Positions 42,096 to 52,573 are shown, counted from the first letter of the stretch. The stretch: DNA of 64,000 nt from Cladocopium goreaui (GCA_947184155.2 CAMXCT020001871.1:1-64000), one strand, 5' to 3'. The notes: a model not told the origin generated them from the sequence alone. Numbers and translations are program-made.

Positions 42096-42461
42096 ATCAT
42101 ATTTCATTATCTATACCCATTTGACCCCATGTTTGTCGTCTGTCTATATTGCCCATTATCACAATACAAAGCAACGATATACTTATTGTCGTCACTTTCT
42201 TATATCCCATTGTCAAAGATAGAATATCTTCATGTTTGTATTCATTGTCATATTGTATCATAAAACCATATATTGATCCAAAAAAAATATTCCAGCAGCC
42301 AGCATATCCATGTCTATCCCTGTTTTTAACATCACAATAATTAAAACGCACACCTTTTAAAAGCCACCAAATTTATGATGATCATGAAAACCGTATGTTG
42401 TCCTTGTCCATCCCCATGATGAAACAGAAAATGTCAATGTTTACATTGGCATATTTTGACA
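42096..42461. other. Unassigned stretch
   Basis: AT-rich unique sequence. No recognised repeat family or exon. Confidence 0.4.
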
Positions 42462-42591
42462 TACCCGGCCTGGTAAACGTTTACAGAAATAGCGAACTGG
42501 AAAATCACAATTTTTAATGAAAATTGGTATTTATCCACTATTTCGACTGGGCAATTTTCAATAGCAAACTGTTAGTTTACCAGGCCGGGTA
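42462..42591. mobile_element. Family A element, CCGGG subfamily
   Basis: Both ends are of the variant type: TACCCGGCCTGGTAAACG and GTTTACCAGGCCGGGTA. Followed by a short TTAATCACCA / CCTATGG array (42595-42647). Confidence 0.9.
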
Positions 42592-43013
42592 CTTATGGAT
42601 TAATCACCATTAAATCACCATTTTCCTATGGTTTTCCTATGGTTTTCCAATGGGAATCACCATGAAAAACCAATCATTGGTGCTTGGCGCCCTCCACGTC
42701 TGAAATAGTCAGTCGTCATCCAAAACTTCGTCGTCATCCCCAAGCTTGGATGATTTGGATGGGTTGGATCCTGAGGAGTGTTTTGCTATGGAACATAACA
42801 ACAACTAAGAAAAGATAGTCCACTTTTATGTTCCAAAAAATCCAGGAACATCACAGAGATTGGTTATCATAATAGTCCACAAGAAATTTTCTTGGATAAC
42901 CAATCTTTGCAAAAGATAGTTTTCTGGAGGACTATCAAAGATTGAGCATGGAGTGGGGACCAAGGCCCCAAGGCCCCTTGGGGCGTCTTAGTTTTCTCCC
43001 CAGGCTTACCATC

Positions 43014-43070
43014 CCTGCGGCGGCTTTTGCACGGGTGGCCGGCATGCCCTGGAGGAGACCTAGACACGGC
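43014..43070 (+). CDS. Candidate exon
   Basis: TTTTCTCCCCAG| acceptor. Two frames stay open: AYHPCGGFCTGGRHALE and LTIPAAAFARVAGMPWRRP. GC-rich. No frame can be chosen, so only the exon position is suggested. Confidence 0.4.
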
Positions 43071-43136
43071 CGGGGTGTCGGAGATACCGGGGCGTTTACA
43101 CCGGATGGGGCACTTGGGTTATGACTGGGTTTACCT

Positions 43137-43287
43137 TACCCGGCCTGGTAAACGTTTACAAAAACGATGGAAAGATCCACCATGCTATTAATGGGAAAAC
43201 TCACTGTCAAAGTGTTGGTTTGTTGGTTTATCCCCCCCATTTGGTTCGATGATGGACTTTTCAGCCACGTTTGATTGCCAGAGGGTA
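43137..43287. mobile_element. Family A element, diverged, mixed ends
   Basis: TACCCGGCCTGGTAAACG left and GATTGCCAGAGGGTA right. The right half shares GGACTTTTCAGCCACGTTTGA with other repeats. Confidence 0.65.
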
Positions 43288-43773
43288 TGACTGGGGAAAA
43301 CTGGAATGATCAAAACGTAGGAATAAACGAACTGGTGTTCAGAAGATAGGAAAACATGTAGGAACAACGAGAACTGGTAAGAAACAAGACAGCAAAATTG
43401 GAATGTTTCAGCGTAGGAAAAGAGACATGAACGAAAAATGTCTTTTGTTGGGATTTGAGATGATTAAACTAGACAAAACAACTGGTGAAGAGAGACGGTT
43501 AACCAGTAAAAAAAAAGGATGTCTGGCCAACAACCCATTTCGTTTTAATCTCAGGGTCATTGACTATACAACGGAAGGTCTTGAATCAACAACTCTGGAG
43601 ACATGGAACAAACCCATACTTCGACTGCGTTAGTTGCTGGACGGATTATCGCCACATACATAGATTCTTGGTGGTAGATGGATTTACAATATCACCCACT
43701 CATAGTTCATCTAACTTAGACGGGAATCAACATTCGCCATCAAGGTATGATTATATATATATATACATACATA

Positions 43774-43891
43774 TACCCTCTGGTTATTTAATATAGCCAT
43801 GGAAAATGGCCATGTATAGTTGATTTACCTATTCAAAATGGTGATTGTCCATGGCGAACTGTTAGTCATAACATGTCATAACCAGAGGGTA
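43774..43891. mobile_element. Family A MITE-like element
   Basis: TACCCTCTGGTTATTTAATA to GTCATAACCAGAGGGTA, with a small internal duplication of CATAACATGTCATAAC. Confidence 0.9.
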
Positions 43892-44058
43892 TTAATCCCG
43901 TCAAAAATTCCCATGAATATCACTTCTGAAATCTCCAGGTGAAACCATAGCGTCATGTTGCTATTCATAAACTAGATGATTATTCATAAACCATGGTAGT
44001 CATAAACCACAACAGGATGGTGCTCATTTAAAACCGCCATGCTTAGAATATCCCACAG

Positions 44059-44154
44059 GAGTCCATGTGCGTCCAATCCACCTTGGGGGTTTCGCTGCAG
44101 CGCGCTGTCTTCCTTTCAAGGTGGAGCGGGTGGAGCGAAAACCTGTGGCTGGAG
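44059..44154 (+). CDS. Exon (96 nt), unknown protein
   Basis: ATCCCACAG|GAG acceptor and GAG|GTGTCC donor. 32 codons, phase 0: ESMCVQSTLGVSLQRAVFLS then RWSGWSENLWLE. A CCATAGGAAAA array starts 19 bp after the donor. Confidence 0.65.
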
Positions 44155-44171
44155 GTGTCCTGAATTTTTTA

Positions 44172-44215
44172 TGGGTTATCCATAGGAAAACCATGGGAAA
44201 ACCATAGGAAAATGG
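44172..44215. repeat. CCATAGGAAAA array after an exon
   Basis: Three units (one CCATGGG) then TGGTGATTTAACC, as after the 18816 exon. Confidence 0.8.
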
Positions 44216-44245
44216 TGATTTAACCAAGAAAAATGGAGATTTAAT

Positions 44246-44373
44246 CTGGTTGGTGGTGACTGGAACCATGGAATTTTAATGAATTTTGAATGACTTTCCA
44301 GAAACAGTTGGGAATGGAAAATCATCCCAACTGACGAAGTCCATCATTTTTCAGAGGGTATACCACCAACCAG
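44246..44373. mobile_element. Family B fold-back element
   Basis: CTGGTTGGTGGTGACTGG to ATACCACCAACCAG, with CATCATTTTTCAGAGGGTA. Confidence 0.9.
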
Positions 44374-44562
44374 CATAGTTATCCCATTTCATAGGGTCAA
44401 TGACCACAGTTCATCCGTTTGTAGATGGGAGAAGCCACTTAGAGGTTTACTTTCATGATATCTGTCCAGCATTCGCTTGGATTTTGCCCATCCCCGAACC
44501 ATTGAAAGCGAAGCTTCGCGCCCAAAGATCAGCAGAAACATACTGCGCTGCTGAGCAATCAG

Positions 44563-44667
44563 TACCCTCTGGTAATTTAACATAGCTATTGAACATGGCC
44601 ATTTATAGTGGATTTACCCATTGAAAATGGTGATTTTCCATAGTTGTGTAAACGTTTACCAGAGGGT
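44563..44667. mobile_element. Family A MITE-like element
   Basis: TACCCTCTGGTAATTTAAC to GTAAACGTTTACCAGAGGGT. This is the last family A copy. None is seen in the remaining 19 kb. Confidence 0.9.
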
Positions 44668-45060
44668 TAGTTGAAAACAAATCAAAGAAACGCATAGAAA
44701 CACTATTTATGTAAAAATGATACACGACCTGGAGCTATCCTTTTCTTGGTTTATCAGTCGCCATTGAACGTCCAGTAGTTTTACCAGCGGTTAACCGCTG
44801 TGAGACCATCAGGAAAGGACCCCAAGTTATCTTTTGTTGGTTCGCGTTCATCCATTCTTTTGTGTAGACATGGATGTGTAAAAAGGGTATACAAAATAGC
44901 AATTTTCGTCGGAAACATGATGATCAAAGCAATGGATTTTGGGTGTTTCCAGTGTTTCCCCCTGAATTTTCAGACAACCCAAATTTTCAGACCACCCCCA
45001 TGTCCATGAAATTGAACCCCAGGTAATCCAGTGATGTTTACCAACCTCGGTGACAAACAG

Positions 45061-45140
45061 CCATGTTTTGTCCCGTTGACCACTGCCCCCCAATACCTTG
45101 GCGCCATGCGAGGCATGGAAGTGTCAAGGCAGCGCTCAGG
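45061..45140 (+). CDS. Candidate exon
   Basis: GACAAACAG| acceptor and AGG|GTAACG donor. One open frame reads MFCPVDHCPPIPWRHARHG then SVKAALR. Family unknown. Confidence 0.4.
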
Positions 45141-45924
45141 GTAACGTTTTTTTTGGGGCGAAATCCAAATGATTCGTTGTACCCCTGGTTTAATGGTGGA
45201 ATATCAATAGGGACCATCACGAAATGAGGAAAGTCGACGATTTTGATTTTTTGCTATGGCCTAAAGATGATATATTCGCTGCAAAACACATGCCAGGCAT
45301 CTAAAATTTCCCATGAAAGGCAGATGGGTTTCCGTTGTCCATTCGCAAATGACCCAAGATTTTGTTGTTTGGGCGGTGAAGACAGACCCCGGTTTTTTCA
45401 GTGGTCTGAAACTCCTGTGGTTTTGGACAATTTTGGACATATATCCCACAGTCATCCCCTCCAAACATCGCTGCATTTGTGGCGGAACCTGTGGGCTCGC
45501 AGGGTTTGCTGGGTTCATAGGTAGGATGAAAAGGTTTGCTAGCATCCTCAAAGGTTTCACCTGCACTTGACAACCTATTCGGGCTTGTCCAAGAAAAATA
45601 GGGCACTGGGTTGAGAACAGCTACTCAAAACTTAAGCGTATATAAATGGGATTTTCAACTTTAGTTAACCTGGAGCTTCCATTGCATGGAAAATTCTAGG
45701 CGTTTAAGGTAATGAGTCGTTTCAAGCAAAAACGCAGCGAGTTGAAGTCATAAAATAAAAACAAGGCGATCTTTGGGAAAATAGGTCGAGGTTGTAGTGA
45801 TTACCCCAGACAGGAACCACCAACCCATAGTAGGCCACCCGTGCACCTGCTGATGCAAACACACCTGTGATGAACTATGCCATCACCGAGATGCTGAGGA
45901 GCCATGCCCTTAGCCTTTTTTTTC
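45141..45924. other. Boundary between the two kinds of sequence
   Basis: Short open frames on both strands, no repeat family. It separates the plus-strand, MITE-rich part from the minus-strand cluster. Confidence 0.4.
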
Positions 45925-46378
45925 TCAGTTGAGCTTTGCAAATTGGATTTTGTATCTGCCCAAGCATTTTTGCAGGGTGGAAAACGATAGGGCCAAACCA
46001 GTCATACCTCTACTGCAACTTCGTGATGTTTGGCTCACAACTCCTATAAAATCTTCATCGGCCCAGCAGCTCGTGGTCAAGACATTCATTGTTCCAGTTG
46101 TTCCCTGGTATAGGCTCAGCACCAGTTCCCCAAACATGTGCAATTTAGGCCGTACCCTATACAGCAGAAGCCCTTGAGAAGCCATGCGGGCTGCCAAATT
46201 GGCGTACCCTTCCACCCACAACTCTCCATATCGCACCACCTCTTGGCGCGTTTGATGGTCGATCCAAAAACCTGACCTGTGCATAAGGCGAAAGAAATTG
46301 TTGATTTGAGACGCGGTGAACTTGAGCATCTGTAAATCAGGATCGTGAGCAACATCCTGAGGCCAACAACTCTGATGC
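45925..46378 (-). CDS. Gene M1, last exon
   Basis: Minus strand reading GHQSCWPQDVAHDPDLQMLK, FTASQINNFFRLMHRSGFWI, RPKLHMFGEL, SCWADEDFIGVVSQTSRS and STLQKCLGRYKIQFAKLN, then TGA. The order PKLH, DEDFIG, TLQKxLxRY is a signature that I recall from a large uncharacterised protein family in dinoflagellate gene sets. Function unknown. The acidic DED and the earlier GDEG and GVGVD motifs could be a DDE-type catalytic set, but this is speculation. The exon start is uncertain because the junction to 46453-46885 could not be solved. Confidence 0.65.
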
Positions 46379-46452
46379 CCAAAAATCCGTTTTGTGCATT
46401 ATAGGGAATATAACTTTTGAAACTCTAGGCCCGTCCTATGAATTTTGGCAAC

Positions 46453-46885
46453 CCTTGTCCTGAGACTCCAAGAAAACAGAGACCCATGAACACACCAACG
46501 CCGTATCGAAGCCCTTGCCTTTGATAGAACTTGGAAAATCATTGTTGTTCGCCATTCCCAAGTCGTCATGCCCGTTCCAAGGTTTACATGCCGTTGTTTT
46601 CTTGAACTTCGCACAGTACTCAATATATGCACAGTAGGCTCGATAGATGCACGCATCCAACTTGCCAGTGCCAAACAATCCCTTCCGACAGCAAAGCACC
46701 ACTGATGATGCTGCAAAGTCCACACCAACCCCATGGATATGGAAAGTGTGGGCCACATCAGTAAAGATTTTTGTTGGATCATCACCATGAGGTAGATCAA
46801 AGAAAGGGCAATCACGACTTTTGAAAGGTGAGGCCCCAGGCCGTTCCAGTTTCCACGGCGCATCTGCCTTTTGATTCCACCAATC
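46453..46885 (-). CDS. Gene M1, exon with HTFHIHGVGVD motif
   Basis: Acceptor ACGTCAG|GAT opens DWWNQKADAPWKLERPGASP, FKSRDCPFFDLPHGDDPTKI, FTDVAHTFHIHGVGVDFAAS, then GLFGTGKLDACIYRAY, KTTACKPWN, NNNDFPSSIKGKGFDTALVC. The donor is drawn at AAGG|GTTGCC. It joins the zinc-knuckle exon 47177-47236 in phase 0. Composition and conserved His/Asp-rich blocks argue for a real domain. Confidence 0.75.
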
Positions 46886-46969
46886 CTGACGTAATGATCA
46901 ATAACCCGGAATACAAATGGTCTAATTTCAAAAACAACCACCACCATTTAATACCATATATCATGACAG

Positions 46970-47089
46970 GTATTGTGGATGGAAGAAATCCTGCACTAGT
47001 TGGTAGATGGCCCATTGCTTATCCCATTATAATATCCCATTATTTGTATCGAAGCTGGTGCAGGATTTCTTCCATCTGCAGTATCAACC
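46970..47089. repeat. Inverted repeat inside an M1 intron
   Basis: TATTGTGGATGGAAGAAATC and CTGCAC pair with GTGCAGGATTTCTTCCATC. The whole foldback sits within the 291-nt intron 46886-47176. Confidence 0.8.
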
Positions 47090-47176
47090 ATACGAAATAT
47101 GCTGGATCACTGGAAACATTGCAACATTGAGGTCGGTATGTGCATGGAAACGACCTGCCCGTGATGACCAAGTGAC

Positions 47177-47236
47177 CTTGCTGCTGCACATGTGGCAGAT
47201 CCGCTTGCTCTTCCAACCAGTTCTCAAACCAAAAGC
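47177..47236 (-). CDS. Gene M1, zinc-knuckle micro-exon (60 nt)
   Basis: Acceptor AACTGCAG|GCT and donor AAG|GTCACT. 20 codons, phase 0, AFGLRTGWKSKRICHMCSSK. Joined to the next exon it gives ICHMCSSK-DWWNQ, a CHxC pair followed by Trp-Trp. Confidence 0.75.
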
Positions 47237-47285
47237 CTGCAGTTTGGCACTTGATAAGGCTTAAGGGCTGCTATCTACAGCTGAC

Positions 47286-48470
47286 TTACTTTACTTCGTG
47301 TGATCCCCACCATGACATTTATACATTTTCTTACTGGCAAATCTTCTGGCATTCTATCTGACATATCTTCTGGCATATCTTCTGGCATTCTATCTGGCAA
47401 ATCTTCTGGCATTCTATCTGGCATATCTTCTGGCATATGTCTGGCATATCTTCTGGCATTCTATCTGGCATATCTTCTGGCATATATTCTGACATATCTT
47501 CTGGCATTCTATCTGGCATTCTATCTGGCATATCTTCTGGCATATGTCCTGGCATATCTTCTGGCATTCTATCTGGCATATCTTCTGGCATATATTCTGA
47601 CATATCTTCTGGCATTCTATCTGGCATTCTATCTGGCATATCTTCTGGCATATGTCCTGGCATATGTTCTGGCATATCTTCTGGCATATCTTCTGGCATT
47701 CTATCTGGCATATCTCATGGCATTTTATCTGGCATATCTTCTGGCATTCTATCTGGCATATTATCTGGCAAATCTTCTGGGATTCTATCTGGCATATCTT
47801 GTGGCATTCTATCTGACATTTTATCTGGCATACCTTCTGGCATTCTATCTGGCATTTCTTCTGGCATTCTATCTGGCATACCTTCTGGCATTCTATCTGG
47901 CATACCTTCTGGCATTCTATCTGGCATATCACATGGCATTTTATCTGGCATATCTTCTGGCATTCTATCTGACATTCCATCTGGCATATCTTCTGGCATT
48001 CTATCTGGCCGTTGAGGTCCAGCGGTGCACACTGAGCTGGGCAGGTCCCAGGTTGAGGTCCAGCGGTGCACACTGAGCTGGGCAGGTCCCAGGTTGAGGT
48101 CCAGCGGTGCACGCTGAGCTGGGAAGGTCCCCGGTTGAGGTCCAGCGGTGCACACTGAGCTGGGCAGGTCCCCGGTTGAGGTCCAGCGGTGCACACTGAG
48201 CTGGGCAGCTCGCAGGTTGAGGTCCAGCAGTGCGCACTGAGCTGGGAAGTTGGCGAAGTGTTTGGCGACGAGTTGGCAAGGTTGGCGAGGCGGAAGTGGA
48301 GGTGGAGCAAGGCGGAAGTGGAGGTGGAAGAGGCGGAGGCGAGGAGGAGGGCGAGGAGGAGGGCGAGGAGGACAGCTAGTGAAGGAGGAGGAGGAGGAGA
48401 GGGCGGAGGAGGAGGCGGGCATGCGCTCTGATAAAATCTAACAACCCTCACCTGGCAGGTGGGGAAAAAA
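47286..48470. repeat. Composite tandem repeat, left copy (1185 bp)
   Basis: Four zones: a TTACTTTACTTCG head with CCCCACCATGACAT; about 650 bp of TATCTTCTGGCATTCTATC-type 12/24-mers; six about 41-bp units with GTTGAGGTCCAGCGGTGCAC and CACTGAGCTGGGCAG; then GGCGGAAGTGGAGGTGGA units and a GAGGAGG tract. It ends TAACAACCCTCACC, TGGCAGGTGGGGAAAAAA. Lies in a large M1 intron (47237-48794). Open frames through it are low-complexity and not called as genes. Confidence 0.95.
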
Positions 48471-48794
48471 TAGCTACTCCTAGCCTTTAACCTTGCTATT
48501 ATTGAAACTGCAGGAACCATGCACCGAGATCCAAATTGCGCTATAGCCGTGGATTCCAACAAAATCATTGTCATGTGCTTACCAAGTAACTGCCCTTTGA
48601 TACTTCCAGTCGCCTTTCCCACCAAGCCACACCAGGTACAGGGTCTCTGACTTCACCTCCGCAGGCAAGGGTGGTCGCTGACCCGATAGGAAGCATCCAT
48701 GGGAGCAACTGAGTCGCACAAGATAAAGTATTGCAATGAATGCGCCACTAAAAAACGGTTGTTAATCTTTGAGGTTCATGTCTAGGATCCCTAC

Positions 48795-48964
48795 TCATAG
48801 ATTTAAGAAACATTGGTGCCATGGAAATTCCTTCCTCAATGCCACTGTCATATAGCTCACGCATTTCAGAAACCCAAGCCCTGTTGAGCTGTTTGAGGGT
48901 TTTTTCCCCAGCAAAGCACCAGCTTGAGATACACGTGTAGAGAAGCCTTGAGCAAAAGCTTGCC
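48795..48964 (-). CDS. Gene M1, exon SFCSRLLYT
   Basis: Acceptor TGCTCAG|G continues the previous exon's split Gly codon: SG-ASFCSRLLYTCISSW, AGEKTLKQLNRAWVSEMREL, YDSGIEEGISMAPMFLKSM. The donor is drawn at TGA|GTAGGG. It matches the family order after the GDEG exon. One exon between this and 47236 may be missing. Confidence 0.7.
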
Positions 48965-49168
48965 CTGAGCAATGGGCGCAGAAAACCCTGATGATTTGTG
49001 CCACCTTTCGTATATCTTTTATATTCTCACGAGCGAACCACATGGAACTGAACAAACAAATCGTTCACTAAGGACCACTTGAACCATATATTATAATTAT
49101 GTGTGTGTGGGATATTAAATGGTACCTCGGGCTTAAAAACAATACCTCAAACTTATGAGCCAAGGAAC

Positions 49169-49683
49169 CCTGACATGGTTGTCACATCGGGCCCCTGCCA
49201 GCTGATCATTGGCTGCCACGATTGCACCATGAAAGCTGTTTTCCGAAGTGTTTGACCCTCATCACCATGCGTCAGGAAGGGTATGCAATTGGACAATGGT
49301 TTTCCACTATTGTAAATTTCATGATGCGGCTCCATTTCTTTCCAGACGTTCCAAAACCAGGTAAACAAGCCTTTCCAATCCTGTTGCCAAGTATGGCCCC
49401 CTAGTAAAAGTTGAGGGTGCTCATTTGCAAGGAAGCGTACCCAATTAGTCATTGGGAGTACAGGCCATTCAATGGTGATATCCTGGATTTTTGGCTTCTT
49501 CCGCCGGCAGGTCAGCTCCACAAAGTCAAGGTCCACTGCAAGACTGAGACCTTCTCGCTGGATCAGGCGCCGCAAAGCACGGCAAGCATTCCGGCCACCC
49601 TTTGGACCAGAACATTTGGCAATTTTCCACAGTAGATCATCGGTTTTTCCTAAGCGTTTGCATATGGCAGCCATACCCAACAT
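49169..49683 (-). CDS. Gene M1, long exon with GDEG motif
   Basis: Open from ATG at 49683 (a real start or an internal Met) for 171 codons: KTDDLLWKIAKCSGPKGGRN, ACRALRRLIQREG, KPKIQDITIEWPVLPMTNWV, LLGGHTWQQDWKGLFTWFWN, then FLTHGDEGQTLRKTAFMVQS, WQPMISWQGP. It ends in the split codon of TMSG at GG|GTTCCT. The intron to the next exon is 204 nt. The GDEG block followed by a beta-strand (TAFMVQSW) is reminiscent of the first catalytic Asp region of DDE transposases. Inference only. Confidence 0.75.
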
Positions 49684-50229
49684 GGAACCTATCCCTCAAA
49701 GCTTACAGAGCTCAACTTTGGAACAATGTTTCTGGTGATGGCATATATTGGATTTCTGGGTCAACTATTTTTTGGGATCAATTTTAAAAATAATATTTCT
49801 GATGGTCTACATGGTTAAGTTTTATCCATGCCCAAGTATTCGCAATATAATCCCAAATTTTGAAGGTCAACTCCAAAATGGTACCTATTATATGCAAGAC
49901 TCTTTTTCCTCTCACCTTGCAAATCCTGTTTGCCGATGTGGTACATCTTTTTGCATTCTGAGCCTAAGTTGTTTTTTGGGGGATGAGCAGTGGTTTGGTT
50001 AAAAGTCTCGTGCCACATTGGCCAAGAAACACCAGTGAAGTACTCCTCTAAGAGTTCTGCGGCGATCTCATCACATTGTGCATCACTATCCGTACCTAAG
50101 ATTTATGCAGGGGTCCACATGCTAGGCTGCCAATCAGGGTACAACTAGCTTGAATCGGTAGCCTGCAGCTACCAGTGTTAATCGACAACATAGATGGTGC
50201 TCCAAACTACGAACCAAGCAAATAACCCT

Positions 50230-50322
50230 GAACGAACAGCTAGATGAGACTGGCGGCTGTCATCACCACGATGATCCACTTCTAAGAGGTGACCTGGCAT
50301 CATCAAACGGCTTGAAGCATAC
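50230..50322 (-). CDS. Candidate exon upstream of M1
   Basis: TGGATTAG|G acceptor, YASSRLMMPGHLLEVDHRGD then DSRQSHL. No donor fixed. It could be the first exon of M1 or belong elsewhere. Confidence 0.35.
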
Positions 50323-50623
50323 CTAATCCATGGGATAGAGCATTCACATTGCCTGTTCCCTAAACCATTAATTCCCACAGAGTGGATCTGTGCAGAGCGA
50401 GCGAACGGTCGTCGTTTTTGAACCCCGTTTTGTGCCACAAACTCTGCAGCTGTAGGTTTGCACTATGGCAACCAAAATCCAAATATTGTGAGCATCGTTC
50501 ACCTTGAAACAATAGCGACTTAGTAGTGTGTAATCTGAAGATCGTAATTGCTAGGATATTGGTCCACCAAACTCCAATGCTCAATATCGCACAAGATTGT
50601 GTGACCATGTTGGTCATGATTCA

Positions 50624-50826
50624 CTACTTGGTTTTCTTGGTTTTCTTAACCTTCTTGGTAGGGTGTCCGGGGGATGGAGCTGACGATGCACCACCACGCT
50701 TCTTCTTGCGACGCTTGCAAGGAGTGCTCGCCGGGAGCTCCTCTGCAGCCTTGCGCTTGGGAGCCACTGCCTTAGCCTTGGCCTCGCGTGGAGCTTTGCA
50801 GTTCCTGCCAGATGGGAAAGGAACAG
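50624..50826 (-). CDS. Gene M2, last exon, basic tail
   Basis: Acceptor TTTATAG|CT. AVPFPSGRNCKAPREAKAKA, VAPKRKAAEELPAS, TPCKRRKKRGGASSAPSP, KKVKKTKKTK, stop TAG at 50624-50626. Several KRKx and KRRKKR clusters look like nuclear-localisation signals. It joins 50892-50980 exactly in frame over a 65-nt GT-AG intron. Confidence 0.8.
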
Positions 50827-50891
50827 CTATAAATTTGGGGTTGTGATTATCTAGCTCACATCATATAGAATTTACAAATGCATTCACTTAC

Positions 50892-50980
50892 CCAGCCTGG
50901 CTCTATTCAAACTGTTTTGCATCTTGAGATCCGCTTGCATAGCCCGAACAAACGCCTCGATCAGCTCGTCTTTCGTTTGC
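50892..50980 (-). CDS. Gene M2, middle exon (89 nt)
   Basis: AG|G acceptor and G|GTAAGTG donor. QTKDELIEAFVRAMQADLKM then QNSLNRARL. Both neighbours join in frame, so this three-exon chain is the best-solved splice structure in the window. Confidence 0.8.
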
Positions 50981-51053
50981 CTTAAATAGCAAATCTCTCA
51001 TCGATATAAGTTGTATATAGTATTCGTGATCTAGGTTCATTGTATGCATCAAC

Positions 51054-51190
51054 TTAGTGGCTGGCTTTGAAGGGTCATCCTGTCCAACAAGCTTCTGTTG
51101 CCAATCCAACAACTCGTTGTAAACCTTTTCCACCCCAGCACGGCTGGCATCGAGATCAGCAAGTGTCCTTAGAAGGCTTGATTGGTTCAT
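51054..51190 (-). CDS. Gene M2, exon LLRTLADLDASRAGVEKVYN
   Basis: Open from ATG at 51190 (or further upstream). It continues ELLDWQQKLVGQDDPSKPAT and the split Lys codon at AA|GTTGAT. The intron to 50980 is 73 nt. Helical, perhaps a coiled-coil partner region. Function unknown. Confidence 0.75.
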
Positions 51191-51570
51191 GGCGACACAC
51201 AACATTTAAAAATTGATCAGGTTATGAATCACCCTTGCAACTATCATTGGAGTGGAGCGCGACCCATGCAAAGAATTGGCCAACAATGACCTAGACTATT
51301 GATGTTCACTTGGAACTAATGCAACCCCAGAAACGAATTTGCCCTGTCAGTCTTGACAGCTTGGATGCGTTCCTGATGTTGGGCCACGTGATGCTTTCCC
51401 TAAGTGTTCATGAATGCATGTGCGAGACCCACACTACTTGGATGTACATTAGATCCCCCCAATTCGAGACAGTTTCATTTTTATATATATAATGTAGGTT
51501 AAAATCGGAGATCCTATCTTTAAACTATATGCATGGTTTTGGGTATAACCCCAGGTACCCAGATCTGACC

Positions 51571-51665
51571 TTCTGTTCGTCGGCCGTGTCGAGTCGTGCG
51601 CCAAGGATGGTGATGTAACTGCCCAGCTGGCCTTGGGACCCAGGGAGCAGGCGAAAAATGGGACA
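51571..51665 (-). CDS. Candidate exon SYITILGARLDTADEQK
   Basis: Reads LLPGSQGQLGSYITILGARL DTADEQK and ends at AAG|GTCAGA. Protein-like. Probably an upstream exon of M2. Confidence 0.5.
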
Positions 51666-51711
51666 CAATTGGGAAGAAACTACAGCAGCGAATATATAGG
51701 GTCATAAATTG

Positions 51712-51900
51712 GTTGAGTGGCTAAAAGGGTTATTCCTCTGAACCATTGGCAATGTCTTTGAGCCACCTTTCTTGTTAGGTGCAGGCGTCTCATCAACATG
51801 TTCACTGCCATTGCTGTTGCCATTGCCATTGCCATTGGGTGTCCTTAGTTCCAATAAGATAACTGGATTGTCATGTAATGTTGGGCCATGTGCTGTCTTA
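51712..51900 (-). CDS. Candidate exon with NGNGNGNSNGS run
   Basis: ILKTAHGPTLHDNPVILLEL, RTPNGNGNGNSNGSEHV, DETPAPNKKGGSKTLP. The Asn/Gly run is a GCCATT microsatellite. The first 20 residues look structured. Splice ends not fixed. Confidence 0.45.
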
Positions 51901-52061
51901 AGTATCAACCCGGCTAATGCGCTACAAGAATCATGGCCCTGTCCGTCGACAGATTGAAATTCAGCATCTCACCATTCGGGTCCTCCCAGGCGCTGACGTT
52001 CCTACATATCTAGTATCCGAGGACTGTGGGGCTGACAAGGGGTGAACATGCTGACACCACT

Positions 52062-52402
52062 TCACATGCCAGTGAAAACCCGGTCCTGCTCAGTAGTTGA
52101 TGTCGATGCATTGGTTTCTTCATGTTGCTTCTCACTGAATTTGAACGATTCCACTAAAGGAATTTTCCATTCTTCCTTACCATGAATCTCGCTATAGCGA
52201 TGATGACCATGTTTCTTCGCCCAATTTTTGCTATGCTCGATCATGTCTGTATCCCAACCTTTTTCGGTGCTCAAAAAAGTCTCAGTGACATACTGACCCC
52301 AAAGATCGTTCTCAACTGTTTTTGAAACCGTTTTCTTCACTTCCAGTTCAAACGTCTGGAAGTTTCCGCCGCTGGCGATCAACATTTCCTTCACCTTCTT
52401 AC
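52062..52402 (-). CDS. Exon KEMLIASGGNFQTFELEV
   Basis: GGCCTGAG|GT acceptor. KKVKEMLIASGGNFQTFELE, VKKTVSKTVENDLWGQYVTE, WDTDMIEHSKNWAKKHGHHR, to TGA, or an earlier donor GG|GTTTTC. It joins 52574-52653 exactly in frame over a 171-nt intron. Helical and basic. I recall the combined block KRYFNPNKKD...WDTDMI...A.KHG as a recurrent dinoflagellate protein of unknown role. Confidence 0.75.
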
Positions 52403-52573
52403 CTCAGGCCCCATCCAGATCGGAGCAATGTAACATGCTCAAAATTTTGGTATACCTTTTATATATATATATATGACAGCACCAAGTGCGACATCAGAGT
52501 AGTCAGAATAGTGCTGATCATGTGGACGATTTTACCGTGGCATGTGTGGTATCACAAGATAAGTTGCTACCAC

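Noticed and set aside
43403..43796. Plus frames MFQRRKRDMNEKCLL and the following
   Set aside because: Short, AT-biased, no acceptor or donor that fits. Likely chance ORFs.
47300..48625. Long open frames (258, 403, 235, 192 codons) through the composite repeat
   Set aside because: Several frames on both strands are open at once because the repeat units are multiples of three. The readings are pure low-complexity (MPEDMPDRMPED and CQKICQIECQ types).
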